Positions 12,640-23,081 of a stretch of 54,861 nucleotides of DNA are shown in pieces; position 1 is the stretch's first letter, and every line of letters begins with the position of its first letter. The notes below the pieces were generated by a model, which made no database searches, had not been told where the DNA came from, and worked only from the letters and a program-made list of their open reading frames with translations. Made by a program: the position numbers and the translations under genes. Source of the DNA: Rhizopus sp. PT2906 (Eukaryota > Mucoromycota > Mucoromycetes > Mucorales > Rhizopodaceae); assembly GCA_025529335.1 (NCBI GenBank), contig JAMYHX010000283.1:1-54861 (forward strand), given 5' to 3'.

Positions 12640-14078
12640 TTAAATCCAGGGAGCGCCGTTAATCTTTTGAAGGTCTTTTGAAGAGGAAGGACTTTCATTG
12701 TCATGTTTTAATTTGTAAACATAGATACCATTTATACTTAATGCAGTGTTCACATCGCGATTCCAAACTGTACCACAAGATTCACACTTAAGGACAGAGT
12801 GTACTCTTCACTTTGATCCAGTAATCGAGATGTTATTTAATTGTTTGGATTTCCACTTGTTACAGATCTGACTCGTTAAGTACTCGTCAACGTAAACAAA
12901 TTCGGTCCTCCGTTAGATTGTTTGCATTTTGTTTTGATGATCACAATGACAACATTTGTTTAGCCCAAAAGAAAAGACATGTAAGCATACGTACGCAAAC
13001 TTTTTGGAAGGTCAGGTCAAACTATCAAGTATCTTGATACTCGAGGGTCAGTGTACTTGAGAGGCATATAAGTCTTGTATTGAATGCTTGCTTGTACTGT
13101 TTTGATAAAGGTTTGAACAGCATCAATATCCTTTTTATCAATATTCTTCGGTTTGCTTGTTATTTCCAAAGTCTTGTTGAAATTGATAACAGTCAGTATG
13201 TTTTCCTTTAATGATCTGTGCTTGCTTTTATTCAGTTTCTTGACAAAAGAAAGTTCTTGTAACTTTCTATGGACATAACTGCTTGATGCTTTGTCTTGAG
13301 GTTTTATTTCTTGAATGAACTTCTTTTGTTCCATTTCTTTCTGAATAAAGTGTAACCATTTCATGTAGCATTGAGGTTTTGCATACAGATTAGCTTCACT
13401 TGATACATCAGCGCCATTGGAGACATCGTATGTTGACCAGAAAGTAAGAAAGCTATTGACAATGGTTTCATGTCGTTCAGTTCGATCAACAGTGGATGTC
13501 CAGGGAGACTTGGGGTTTATCTTTTGTTGAAAGATATGCTTTGCTAAAGGCTTATCTTGTTTGACTATTAAGCTATCACCACAGAAGTAAGGGGAGGTCT
13601 TTTCGGACAGGACATTAAGGGTATGTCTGAGAATTCGATCTTCATAGGTAGAGCATACGTAATTACGGACCAGTGTTTCATATTACTTAGCTATGAATGA
13701 TACAATAGTCATATATCCTTTACTTGCATACTTATCTAAGTCATATTTAGTAAGAGACGTAGATTCACAAAGGATCTTGAAACTCTTCTTGATACTATCA
13801 GAGGCATACTTTCCTTGACCAGCAAAGGTGGAATATATGTTATAGAACAGATTTTGAGTGATCACAGGTCGTTCCTCATTATTCTCAAGAAGTTTTAAGA
13901 AATGGCAATTAGCAAAAATGGAGCCAGCGTATACCATTTGAGTAATGTAGTCAACTGCTTCTTGAATCAAGGTAGCGAACTTGAGATATTTGCAACTATT
14001 AGCCAAAGATGTCTTGATTACAAAAGCTTCTTCTCTTATTGCAAGTATCCAACGACTATATACACTCCCAACGCTCAT
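12640..14078 (-). pseudogene. Fanzor (TnpB-like RNA-guided nuclease) pseudogene A
   Basis: Decayed copy of a Fanzor-type protein, the eukaryotic relative of transposon-encoded TnpB. Three frame segments can be read on the minus strand: 14078-13683 (131 codons), about 13680-13017 (frame-shifted, about 220 codons, including YVCSTYEDRILRHTLNVLS), and about 12925-12640. The last segment holds VDEYLTSQICNKWKSKQ, then SVLKCESCGTVWNRDVNTAL, the zinc-ribbon and RuvC-III (NRD) signature of TnpB/Fanzor proteins. The first zinc cysteine pair is broken (C-x2-W), a stop codon lies between the cysteine pairs, and the region expected to carry RuvC-I/II is shortened. The 5' end stops where a LINE remnant begins on the opposite strand. 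It cannot encode an active nuclease. Confidence 0.75.
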
Positions 14079-14079
14079 C

Positions 14080-14460
14080 CTCGGTACGAGGGCCGAGTTA
14101 CTGTTCTCAACTGTTTAATTTTGTCAACAGTATGGCATGCTCTACGGATTACCCTTTGTACCTAGAGTTTACTTTGACAAAATTCAGCCTATCATGTCAT
14201 CCTTTTTGACCTATCACGTATTCACCCAAGGTTCGTCTTGTCACTTCATGCTTGCCGCGGCGCTCTGATGGTCTCGCTCTTCAACCTCAATGGCTTCTTC
14301 TCCTTCTCCACGATGCGCCTGTTGGTCCCTTGTTGTCGACCTTCTGAGTCTCACCAGCGCTTCGAGGGCTCGATTGTGCTTTCCCCGCCTCGTCGAGTGC
14401 TTTCTTTCCCGTCTTCAGGCAGTCAGCCTTACGCTACCAAAAGCATAGCTTGTTGTTGAT
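14080..14460 (+). mobile_element. Non-LTR (LINE) retrotransposon remnant
   Basis: Reading + from about 14083 gives RYEGRVTVLNCLILSTVWHA and then, across a stop and frame changes, LPRRSDGLALFNL. This follows the pattern seen downstream of the reverse transcriptase core in fungal LINEs (a GR-x-x-x-LN-x-L-x-LS-x-x-WH-x-LR stretch, then a PR-x-x-GGL-like motif). Local composition is more GC-rich than the flanks (for example 14240-14410). No RT catalytic motif, poly-A tail or target duplication is visible, so this is an internal fragment. It abuts Fanzor pseudogene A head to head and may have truncated it. Confidence 0.55.
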
Positions 14461-14982
14461 GTGCCATCATTGTTGGTTACGTTTTGCTGTTGCTCAACAT
14501 CGAAATCATGACTAATATTGGCATTCTCTTGCTTGTGGGCCATGGAGTTGTCACTGTGTTGTCGGTGATGTTCTGGATGGCTTGAATAATATTGATTTTT
14601 CAGTTCGTGTCTTATTGCATAATGTTCGAGACAAGCAAGACAACCAAACTATTCTTCGATAGAATCGTACGCGGCAGATGTCTTGACGTGCGTATATTGT
14701 GATTGTTGTGTCGCCGAGCTTTTTTTTTTCTCCCTGGAATTATAAAGCATATTGCATGTAATATGGTTGCTGATGTTGAAATAGATGCACACCTTTTCCG
14801 GAAAGAGATATCGCGTTGACTCGTCGCTTTTCCGTATAAATTGTGTTATGAAAGGTACAAAAATGCGACTTGGCAGCATAGAATATCAGATACAAGTCAC
14901 TTGTGACAGTCACTTTATTCTGTTTTCTTTTTCAAGCCTACTGTTTGCATTTTTTTATTATTCTTCTAATCGTTTATTACCA
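14461..14982. other. Intergenic, upstream of RPC31
   Basis: About 520 bp with no supportable gene. It should contain the promoter and leader of RPC31; no TATA box or conserved element could be assigned. Confidence 0.5.
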
Positions 14983-15794
14983 ATGTCTCGCGGTGGTCGT
15001 GGAGGTGGTTTTGGTCGTGGCGGTGGAGGTGCAAACCAAAGCGGTGCCATGTCTCTGGTATCCTTTGATCTTCTTAAAGATTTAAACTCTGGTACTCTAT
15101 TTAATACAAACACAGATCTATTTCCAGTAAAGTAAATAGCTAAAAAGAAAGATAAACAGTAAATTAATCATATTAGCAAATGGATGTACCCATCCCTCGT
15201 AAACCTACATCAACTGAATCACATCAGTGGAAACTAAGAAAAGAATACCTGGAAATGGTTAAATCATCACCATTTTATTTAACAATGCCACCGCCACCAC
15301 CAGACATAGAACGATATTCTGACAGATATAAAGTACAAGAAACAAAAAGGAGTCTACGAGAGATAGAAACAGGTAAAAAAAAAGTCAAATGAATAAAAAC
15401 AGCAACTAAAACGTACAAGATCTCGACTTCTTTCCTGAGGAACTACAGACTGTTTTAGAACCAAAGAGGGTCAAGAAGAGTAAGTATAGAAAGATAATGG
15501 TCAATTCATCACATATTAAACTTGTGTGTGTCTATAGAACAAAAGACAGTAACACTCCAAGATGAATATGCACAATTGGAAGCATTACTTAATACAGAAG
15601 TAGACGAAAGCAAGGAAGGTGATGATGAAGAAGGTGAAGAAAAGAAAGAAGAGGAAGAAGAGGAATTGGAAGAAGAATATGAAGATGAAGAAGAATTGGT
15701 CGATGATAATGATTATGCACAAAATTACTTTGATAATGGTGAAGGAGATGATATCGATGACGATGATGATGGCGGTGGTGGTGATTATTATTAA
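14983..15794 (+). CDS. RPC31: RNA polymerase III subunit RPC31 (RPC7)
   Basis: Subunit of the Pol III initiation subcomplex (with RPC34 and RPC82) needed to transcribe tRNA and 5S genes. Exons: 14983-15126, 15177-15372, 15420-15479, 15538-15794; 218 residues, phases consistent. It starts MSRGGRGGGFGRGGGG, a Gly/Arg N-terminus typical of the family. The conserved middle follows (LFPQMDVPIPRKPTSTESHQ; SSPFYL; DIERYSDRY; DLDFFPEEL), and it ends in a long Asp/Glu tail that closes in GGGGDYY. Length and architecture fit fungal RPC31. The antisense His/Leu-rich frame over the acidic tail is an artefact of GAA/GAT repeats. Confidence 0.92.
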
Positions 15795-15916
15795 ATAAAA
15801 ACAATGTATGTATATATCGTCAATTGATTGCCCCGTAGCAAATGAGTTATCCTCCCCCCTTTTTTTTCATATACGGCTTCTATACATACTGCTATAGCAG
15901 GCCTTGGATACCTTAC

Positions 15917-16134
15917 CTAATTATTGATTTTGATGCAAGGGAAGCTCTTTTGAACGCGGTTGGGACTTCTTTCATTTCCTATATAGAGCTTGTTATTGTC
16001 ATAATGCTGTTCGCGGATTGTTCCACATGCTTTACATATCAGGGAACTTTTACCACTGTTACCAACATCTTCTAAAGTTCTGCCGCACACTTGCGAGGTT
16101 AGGTGTTCGTCAATTGTAACAGCAACTAATCCGC
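15917..16134 (-). pseudogene. Fanzor C-terminal fragment C
   Basis: An open stretch of about 72 codons on the minus strand encodes VAVTIDEHLTSQVCGRTLED, then SSLICKACGTI. Compare pseudogene A at 12.6-14.1 kb: VDEYLTSQIC and LKCESCGTVWNRD. The shared (V/I)DE-x-LTSQ-(V/I)C and second C-x2-CGT pair identify it as a Fanzor zinc-ribbon/RuvC-II-III remnant. The NRD motif is lost (REQHYDNN) and no N-terminal part was found. It sits between RPC31 and SEC31, about 1.8 kb from the end of pseudogene A, so the two may be independent insertions or parts of a once larger element. Confidence 0.6.
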
Positions 16135-16327
16135 ATCTAGGCTTGGTTTCTTCTAGTATTTGTCATTGTTTATTCATGCTTTCATCGAATGCGATATGTA
16201 CAAGAGATATATAGAGCATATAAAACAGTTTGATAACATAAACATTATATCTTATAAAAACCTTATTTCGATAAGTGATAAAAGCAATCCCTATTTCGAT
16301 AGTAATATATGCGATATTATTTTTTAT

Positions 16328-19300
16328 TTAAGTATATCGTGGCCCTGTGTATTGAGGAGGTCCTCTTGGTGGGGGTCCAAGAGGTGGACGAGCCTGTTGT
16401 GGGGGAGGAGGAAGTGGATTCTTTTGAGGTGGTGGAGGCAAATGCTGTTGTGGTTGATGATGCTGCTGAGGAGGTGGAGCAAAAGCAGAAGCAGCTGGTT
16501 GAGTAGGGAATGGTGAAGTCACTCTCTTGGCAGGGGCGGTAGCCGCCTTGGGGCTTTTCACTGATTTTTTATTAGCAGCTAAAGCCATGGGAGGGTCATT
16601 CCAAGCACCCTGAGGCTTTTTTGGTGGAGGGGGGATTTGTTGAGACTGAGAGCGAGGAGAGGGTGCAACACCAGTGATAGGAGGAGGAGCAGGAATAGAG
16701 GGACGAGGTGCGCTGTATGTCGTGCTGGCAGCATTACTGTATTGAGGGCTGTAGGGTGCAGTTGCTGCAGGATAGTTGCTGTAACCAGTAGACTGATAAG
16801 GCTGATAAGGTTGGTATTGAGAACCTTGAGCCTGGGCTTGAGCTTGAGGAGCATAGGCGCTGCTTGTTGGTTGATATGGCTGATTAGCCGTAGGTTGAGG
16901 TTGAGTATAGGAAGCAGTTACAGGTTGATACTGAGGAGTGTATTGTGCTTGTTGAGTAAACGTACTGGCAACTTGTGTCGTTGCTGTCGCCTGGGTTTGA
17001 GGCGTAAATGTAGCAGGCTGATAGGGCTGATAAGAGGGATGTTGTTGTGTTTGAGCACTTGTCGCCTGAGGGAATGCACTTGCAACTGGTTGTGTTGCTT
17101 GAGGTTCGGCCATGGCAGCTTCTGTCACAATAGGCTTGCTTTCAAATGGTGCCGTGGGCTGAGAATATAAGCTAGTAACAGAGCTAGGACATGCGTGATA
17201 GACGCGATCACGAATGATGCTGAGTTTATCAAACGTGGCTTTACGGTATACGACAGGTGTTAAGCTCAAATAGCTTAAAGCAGTAGTTAACTTGCCTTGG
17301 CTAGCCAAAAGGTCTGCATATTCACAGTATTTGTCATAAAGAGGGGCAAGAGGATATTCATAAGGCAATTTGGATTCCGAAACTTCCAAGAGAGCAGGAT
17401 CCTCAAACGAAATAACCTTACGGAATATCGTTACCTTTTCAATCAGTTGTTGAAGGCTAAAGGCATAAACGCCCTCATTCTTGTTCTTTTCAGCCAATTC
17501 CTCTTGCTCAGCAATCCAAATACGTGACACCTTCTCCAGATTACCAGCAGCAAGGTAACAGAGAGTTGCGCGACGTCGAAGCTCTTTGGTACTTTCAGGA
17601 TTATCATCAGTCAATGCATCTTCTAAACGTGCGCCCAATGCTTCACAGTGCTGCTTGAAGTCCTCTGCCTTTGCAAATGTGCATAATACAGCAATGATAG
17701 AAGTCCATTCTTCTAAGGATACAGTGGCGACAATAGAGCTCAAGTCTTCTTCAATAATACTTTCTAATAAGCGAAGATATGAACTTGTCTTTGATTGATG
17801 CTTAAAGTAAGCTTGCTGAGTTCGCTGCAAAAGATCGCCACCTCCACAGATAGCAAACATCAAGGCATCAGAAAACTTTTCAACGGACAAACAGAGATTG
17901 ACAGCAGATTCAAAATCACCCAAGACGACAGCACGAGTGATCAAACGATCAACATCTGAATTTTCATCAGAGTAGAGCTGAAGAGGTTCACGTTGAACAG
18001 CTGAGCCAATGGCTTGAGCAATGTCTACTTCTGGAGCGGCATGATCTGTCTTTTCTGTCTGTGTGGCGAAGAAGTCTTCGGCAGCATTGTCAGATTGGAA
18101 CAATCCAGAAACAGAATCAGTCTTTGGTTCTTCAGATTTGGCATCATCAGTTTTCTCAGCTGCTTCAGGTGATGGCTCAGCTTGCTCGACAGCTGTCTCT
18201 TCGGTGGACTCTTCCTTTGTAGTGATTTCGGCTCCCTTCTTTTCGGCAGTAATTTTGGCGACGGCTGCGGCAATTTCTGATTTCTGGAAGCCGAGGTAGT
18301 TCATAAGCTGTTCTCTTGCATCGGGAGCTAACAAGGATTTGATCACCTCCCAACTCTCTTTATCCTGGTCTGCAAGTTGTCGACGAGATTCAACTAATTG
18401 CTCTACATCTTGCTGTTGCAAAGCAATTTCAAGCTCTTCGGATCGATTGACGATTTCTTTGTCGGTGACAACAGATGTGATCTTGACAGCGCGAGGAATA
18501 ACTTGGGGAGCAGGTACTTGATTAGGGCGTAGGTTGGCAGCCACTTGAGCAGCGGCTTGACCAGCTTTGTTATTGAATGATACAAGTTTTCCACCAAAGC
18601 TAAATGTAGCACCAACAGGGCGTCGAAGCCACTTGGGAGGATGCTTTAAAGAAAAGCCAGCGCTGGCAGCTGGTGCGGACGCTTTCAAGGCAGCTGTGAA
18701 AGGGTCATCATTGGTGGTATCTACAGCAGACACGTCGTCTTGAGAGCCGGAGTTTTGCAAAGAATAGATGCTAATCTAAGTTAAAACATTTGAGTACTTG
18801 GAATCTCTGTATTTAGTATATTTTACCTTTCCGTCAAAAGAAGCAGAAGCCAAGAGATCAGGGTTACGAGGACACCATTCAGCTTGGAAAGTCCAGTTGT
18901 TATCTTGAGCCAATTCACCAAGCAACTCACCTGAATTGGGATTCCAGACGAGAGTCTTGCAGTCTTTACCACAAGAAAGCAACAAGTCTGAATCTTGTCT
19001 GCACCAAGAAACGCCCAAGACGCCCTTGGTATGACCGGCAAGGATCTTCTCGGGTGAATGAGCGTGTCGAAGATCCCAGAGAGTGACTATTGGGTTCGAA
19101 TCATCCTCTGAGGCTGTAACCAATTGAGTGGCCTACGGTGTGCGCAATAAGTACTCGCCCTTTTTTTTTTCTTTTTGGTGTTCTTACCACATCGGGATGC
19201 CAGACAACCGATGAAATATTCTTACGACCAGAAATAACACCGCTATTAGGTGCAGAAAGGGTCATGACCTCTTTACGGTTACGGAGATCCCAAACGACTG

Positions 19301-19975
19301 TATGTCCATTTGAAGAAGAGGTTGCTAGAATATGCTGTACTTGACCATTCCAGCCGACACTTGTAATATCATCCAACTTGGAAGATTTTGGACCAGGATT
19401 GTAAGGTGTGTCAGGCTTGGTAAGATCCCAAATATATACTTCATTATTAGTTCCAGCAGATGCTAGTAAGTTAGTTTGGAATTTGTTGAAGTCAAGGCCA
19501 CGGATTTGGCCAGAATGTGTTGAATTATCCCAAGTTTTAGCTTCTTCTTCACTATAAACTCTAAGTTAACATTATTCACATAAACCCCACAGCTGTTACC
19601 TCTTTCCGTCCAATATTTTACTAGGATCCCAAAGTGCTAAATGACCATTCTCTAAACCTCCAACGATAACACCATAAGGATGACTACTGGATGCGTTTCC
19701 CCATGCTAATTTGTTGAATCTTTTCGAAAGAGTTAGTAAGACTATTTACTAGCAAAAAAGTGAAATTACCTCGCAGAAGTTGCTACTTTGGCAACAGAAA
19801 CGGCTCCATGAGATGCATTCTTAAAGTCAAGCTTAAATAACTCCAATTCAGACGTGTTTGAGAATGAGTCATCCAAGGCACCAGCAGCAGTACCTGCAGC
19901 AATCAGAGGAGTCTGTTGTCCCGGACTCCAGGCAAAAGTAGCAGTGTTATTTATCTCGCTTAATCTTTTCGCCAT
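16328..19975 (-). CDS. SEC31: COPII outer coat protein SEC31
   Basis: Outer-cage component of COPII vesicles that, with SEC13, drives ER-to-Golgi budding and stimulates SAR1 GTP hydrolysis. Exons (-): 19975-19770, 19719-19600, 19560-19188, 19132-18827, 18775-16328; 1,150 residues, phases consistent. The N-terminal third is a WD40 propeller (about residues 1-335: GHLALWDPSKIL, NEVYIWDLTKPD, HTVVWDLRNRKE, IVTLWDLRHAHS, KTLVWNPNSGEL). It is followed by the SEC13-binding blade, an alpha-solenoid (about 450-780, including FESAVNLCLSVEKFSDALMF) and a Pro/Gln/Tyr-rich tail that binds SEC23. The tail ends in repeated PPP(P)PQ and RPPLGPPPRGPP motifs. The antisense frames across the Gln/Pro tail are compositional shadows. 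Confidence 0.97.
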
Positions 19976-21198
19976 TGTTGTCTAAAATCCTTTTTGAGTT
20001 GTCAAGCAAGATTAGGAGTGATGGATAGTTACCAGATGAAGTAATGACGATGAAAAGAAATAGCCTGTCTACAGTTGATACGTGTTTAGCTAAATGAAGC
20101 GGAGTATGAAATATAGCGGGGCTGTTTCTTTGGTAAATCATAAATCGCTACATGGTTTGGCTGTTGTAAAAAAGTTCATAGAACCTTAGCCTCACAAGGG
20201 TCAAGCAGTGATTTAGTCAAAGACAAGACAATAATGGTTAAACATGCTCTAAATAGAGTGGTGTATTCATCAAGTTCAGACTGAAACAGGCTCAACCTTT
20301 CACAGGTTTGCTTGCAGTCCGTATTTTTTTTTTTTAAATCAGCCAGGTTATGGATAACACAATGTCTTGGTCTATATGCTAAATATATTGTAGCAAATAA
20401 AAGTCAACCGTATCACAGCGCTCATATTATGGGATATAAAGCACTATTATTATCCTTTTGCACAGCAGGACACTTTCTTTGCCAAGAATGAACAAGATCA
20501 CGACAACAACATTTCTATTATATGCGTCGCACTATATCAGCTTAATTGAAATGGACATCTAAAGCATAAATTTATCAAACCAATGTTTTCTTGACCTGCT
20601 TTGCGATATGTCTGGCAGCTTATTCCCAAGAGAAGCTAAAAAATAATGATGAGCCAGTTAGAGTCTGAAAGTTAATAATGAACTTATTTTTTTTTTTTCA
20701 AGTCATTTATTCGATCTCTCTCTTATGAAAAAGTGTTTGCTGATGATTTCTAATCCATGGTTCCACATTGTGCGTCAACTTCGGTTTCCCTGTTCCTCGG
20801 AATCATTGGTAGCTGTATTCCTTGTCAAACAATGAATTGTTCATTGGCGATCCTTTTTCTCAGGATTCCTTTTGGGCCCCAGAACAGATTCGTTCCTTGG
20901 AACGCCATAGTGTCAAGAATAACAGTTGTGATAAGAAATAAAGATGATTCATGTGCTGCTATCATTGATTATAATAAATAGGATTTTCATGCTTTGATTT
21001 TGTCTATTATGTGTACTGGATTCTACTACAAAAAAAATCATAAAGTGGTTTACTACGGAGTCTGATCTAAAAATATAGTCAAGCTTGCAAGCTAAAGACA
21101 AATACACGCGTCTTTTGTTGTATGATCGTGACTGTGCAATAGGTGAAAATGAAAGGGAAGAAAAGAGGAAAGAGCACTAGTTTAACCTATTTGCATCC
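19976..21198. other. Intergenic between divergent SEC31 and the 21.2 kb gene
   Basis: About 1.2 kb holding the promoters of SEC31 (-) and the following gene (+). It contains T runs at about 20323-20335 and 20686-20698. The 74-codon frame at 20757-20981 has no recognisable features and no neighbouring splice structure. Nothing else could be supported. Confidence 0.5.
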
Positions 21199-22103
21199 AT
21201 GTCTACTTTTTTCGTACGACAGGGAACTGATGCTGTAGAGAACGCGAGGTAAGTTATTGCTATCTGTTAGACTCTTTGCCTAATGTCGAGGGGACAGTGA
21301 ATTACTAGATCTCATAATCAATCAACTTCAAGATAAATCAAAGGCATTAGCTGATGAGTATTCTTCATTCGGAAAAGGATTTCAAGATACAGTTCAGCCT
21401 TGGGCACTTGTATTTTGCAAAGATATAGAACCTATCGAAAGAATGCTCAAACAGAAGCTAGATGAAGAGAATGCTGAAAGTCTGGCGGAGCAAAGAAGAT
21501 GGTTGGACTTGATACGCATTTGGTAATTATATTTTTATGAATACACCATTCGCCTTTTAATATGTATTAAAATATTAGCCGAGTTGAAACAACGCATCAA
21601 CTTCGTGCTGTACTCTGTGGAATCCACATAGAGCCTTCAAGGGAAGAAGAATCGATAGATATCTTGCGGTGGATGTATGAATACAAGGATGGACAACCAC
21701 CAAGTATGGTCATCGTGATTGATCTATTTGGTATCATGTTGAGTAATCAATCGGACAATGAACATAGCGAAGTTCTACGCTATTTGAGTATAGAGTAAGA
21801 GAGAGAGACAGAGAGAGGGCTACGTGTGTAGGCCTGGGTGTACGACTCTAACTTAATATTTTTAGCCTCAACGAACTAAGTCACATATTACTGAATTTAG
21901 TTGAAACAAATACCTTTTTAAGTAAAAGAGGACAAAAAATTTGGCAAAACGCTACCATGGAACCTGTCGTCATGGAGACCCAATTGATTATTACAGACCG
22001 CGGAAGGATCCCTCACGAAGAAAACGTTGAAGAAACAAACCAAATCAACTTTATAAAGAAGTTATACCATATATTGGCCTATTTTATTGAGAACATCATC
22101 TAA
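21199..22103 (+). CDS. Protein of unknown function, possible RecA-fold Shu-type (SWSAP1-like) protein
   Basis: Exons: 21199-21248, 21298-21522, 21579-21794, 21866-22103; 242 residues, phases consistent, which supports a real gene. I do not recognise it with certainty. It begins MSTFFVRQGTDAVENASELL, has a segment WALVFCKDIEPIERMLKQKL, and then THQLRAVLCGIHIEP. Next comes PPSMVIVIDLFGIML, a hydrophobic strand ending in Asp that looks like a RecA-type Walker B. A helical segment and a VVMETQLIITDRG strand follow. No Walker A P-loop is present. This order resembles the degenerate RecA-like proteins of Shu complexes (SWSAP1, Csm2, Psy3), which assist Rad51 in recombination, but that is inference only. 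It is 276 bp upstream of the bZIP gene on the same strand. Confidence 0.7.
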
Positions 22104-22189
22104 AGAATCGACCTGGGGGAGGATAGCATCGGAACGGTCGTTGAAAAAGAAAAAAATTCTCTATCAAGAAGTACCAATAAAATTAAAAG

Positions 22190-22334
22190 ATGATCTTTCA
22201 AATTGACAAAGTCTGACATGAAAGCAGTCCCTTCTCTATTCTTGGCTTTACACCAAAAAAATTTCCCTTTAAATAGCAGCGCGTTGAACCCAAGGTTCTT
22301 TTCTTTTTTTCTTACTCCTTCTTTTTGTAAATAG
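22190..22334 (+). promoter_or_regulatory. Two upstream ORFs in the bZIP leader region
   Basis: Upstream of the bZIP start there are two small ORFs: 22190-22216 (8 codons plus stop) and 22218-22334 (38 codons plus stop). No other ATG lies between the second stop and the main start at 22380. Fungal GCN4/CPC1/cpcA mRNAs are known for a short first and longer second uORF that couple translation to amino acid supply. Whether both lie in the transcript here is unknown: a TTTAAATA sequence inside the second uORF (about 22269) could instead be the core promoter. Confidence 0.45.
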
Positions 22335-22379
22335 TTTTATTTATTCTATTATATCTCTTGTATATACAAACCATTCATA

Positions 22380-23081
22380 ATGGACTCCTTTCAATCTAAT
22401 GATGCTATAAATCTTGATAACTTGGATGACTGGTTAGAGAATGACCTTCGTGAATCTGGTCTATTGTCTACTGGTGCTGATCATACGATTGAAAATAAGC
22501 CTACGACACCAAGGGAACTACTGCTGGCCTCACCTCCTATATCTGAATGTACACCTCGTATGGATACTGTCCCTACTCCCATGATTAAATACGAACCATT
22601 GTCGCCTGCTGAAACACCAAAGGTTGAACCAAAGGATGATATGTCACCAACTTGTGGTTCTATTGATCTCCAACCCTTCATTAAAGCACTGGCTCTTTTG
22701 GGCTCCATTCAACAAAACAACACAAAATCAACAATGGATAAAACAATCAACAGCAATAATAAACGAGAACGACCCGACATAAACAATAAAAACCTCAGTC
22801 AAGAGGATTTGATCGCATTAAAACGCCAACGAAATACAGACGCAGCCAGAAGATCTCGCCAACGTAAAGCAATGAAGATGGAAGCACTGGAAAAGCGAGT
22901 ACTAGAATTAGAAACTGAGAATGAACGATTAAGATTACGCGCAGCCATTGCAGAGAGCGAAAAAGCCAACATTGAAGCAAAGGAAAAGAGGAGTAAAGTT
23001 CGAATTCTGGAATTAGAACGACAACTTGCCGATGCACACAGAGCTTTACTACAGACCAGCTACAGAGAAATCACAGCATAG
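22380..23081 (+). CDS. GCN4/CPC1-like bZIP transcription factor
   Basis: Single-exon gene, 233 residues. The C-terminal bZIP domain spans about residues 142-225. Its basic region reads LKRQRNTDAARRSRQRK, nearly the signature of yeast GCN4 (N-T-x-A-A-R-R-S-R-x-R-K), and it is followed by a leucine-rich coiled coil (LEKRVLELETENERLRLRAA) that is longer than in GCN4. The N-terminal part is acidic and Ser/Thr/Pro-rich, with hydrophobic clusters such as LDNLDDWLENDL and IDLQPFIKALALLG that could serve as activation domains. GCN4-type factors bind TGACTCA-like sites and induce amino acid biosynthesis genes. Two uORFs upstream support this assignment. It could also be a GCN4 paralogue; I am confident of the bZIP class and fairly confident of the subfamily. 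Confidence 0.87.
   Translation: MDSFQSNDAINLDNLDDWLENDLRESGLLSTGADHTIENKPTTPRELLLASPPISECTPRMDTVPTPMIKYEPLSPAETPKVEPKDDMSPTCGSIDLQPFIKALALLGSIQQNNTKSTMDKTINSNNKRERPDINNKNLSQEDLIALKRQRNTDAARRSRQRKAMKMEALEKRVLELETENERLRLRAAIAESEKANIEAKEKRSKVRILELERQLADAHRALLQTSYREITA

Noticed and set aside
19090..19105. GGGTTCGAATCA, like a tRNA T-loop
   Set aside because: It lies in a SEC31 WD40 exon and no acceptor stem or anticodon arm can be formed around it.
20757..20981. 74-codon frame between SEC31 and the 21.2 kb gene
   Set aside because: No recognised motif, signal or splice context; equal-length frames occur by chance in this region.
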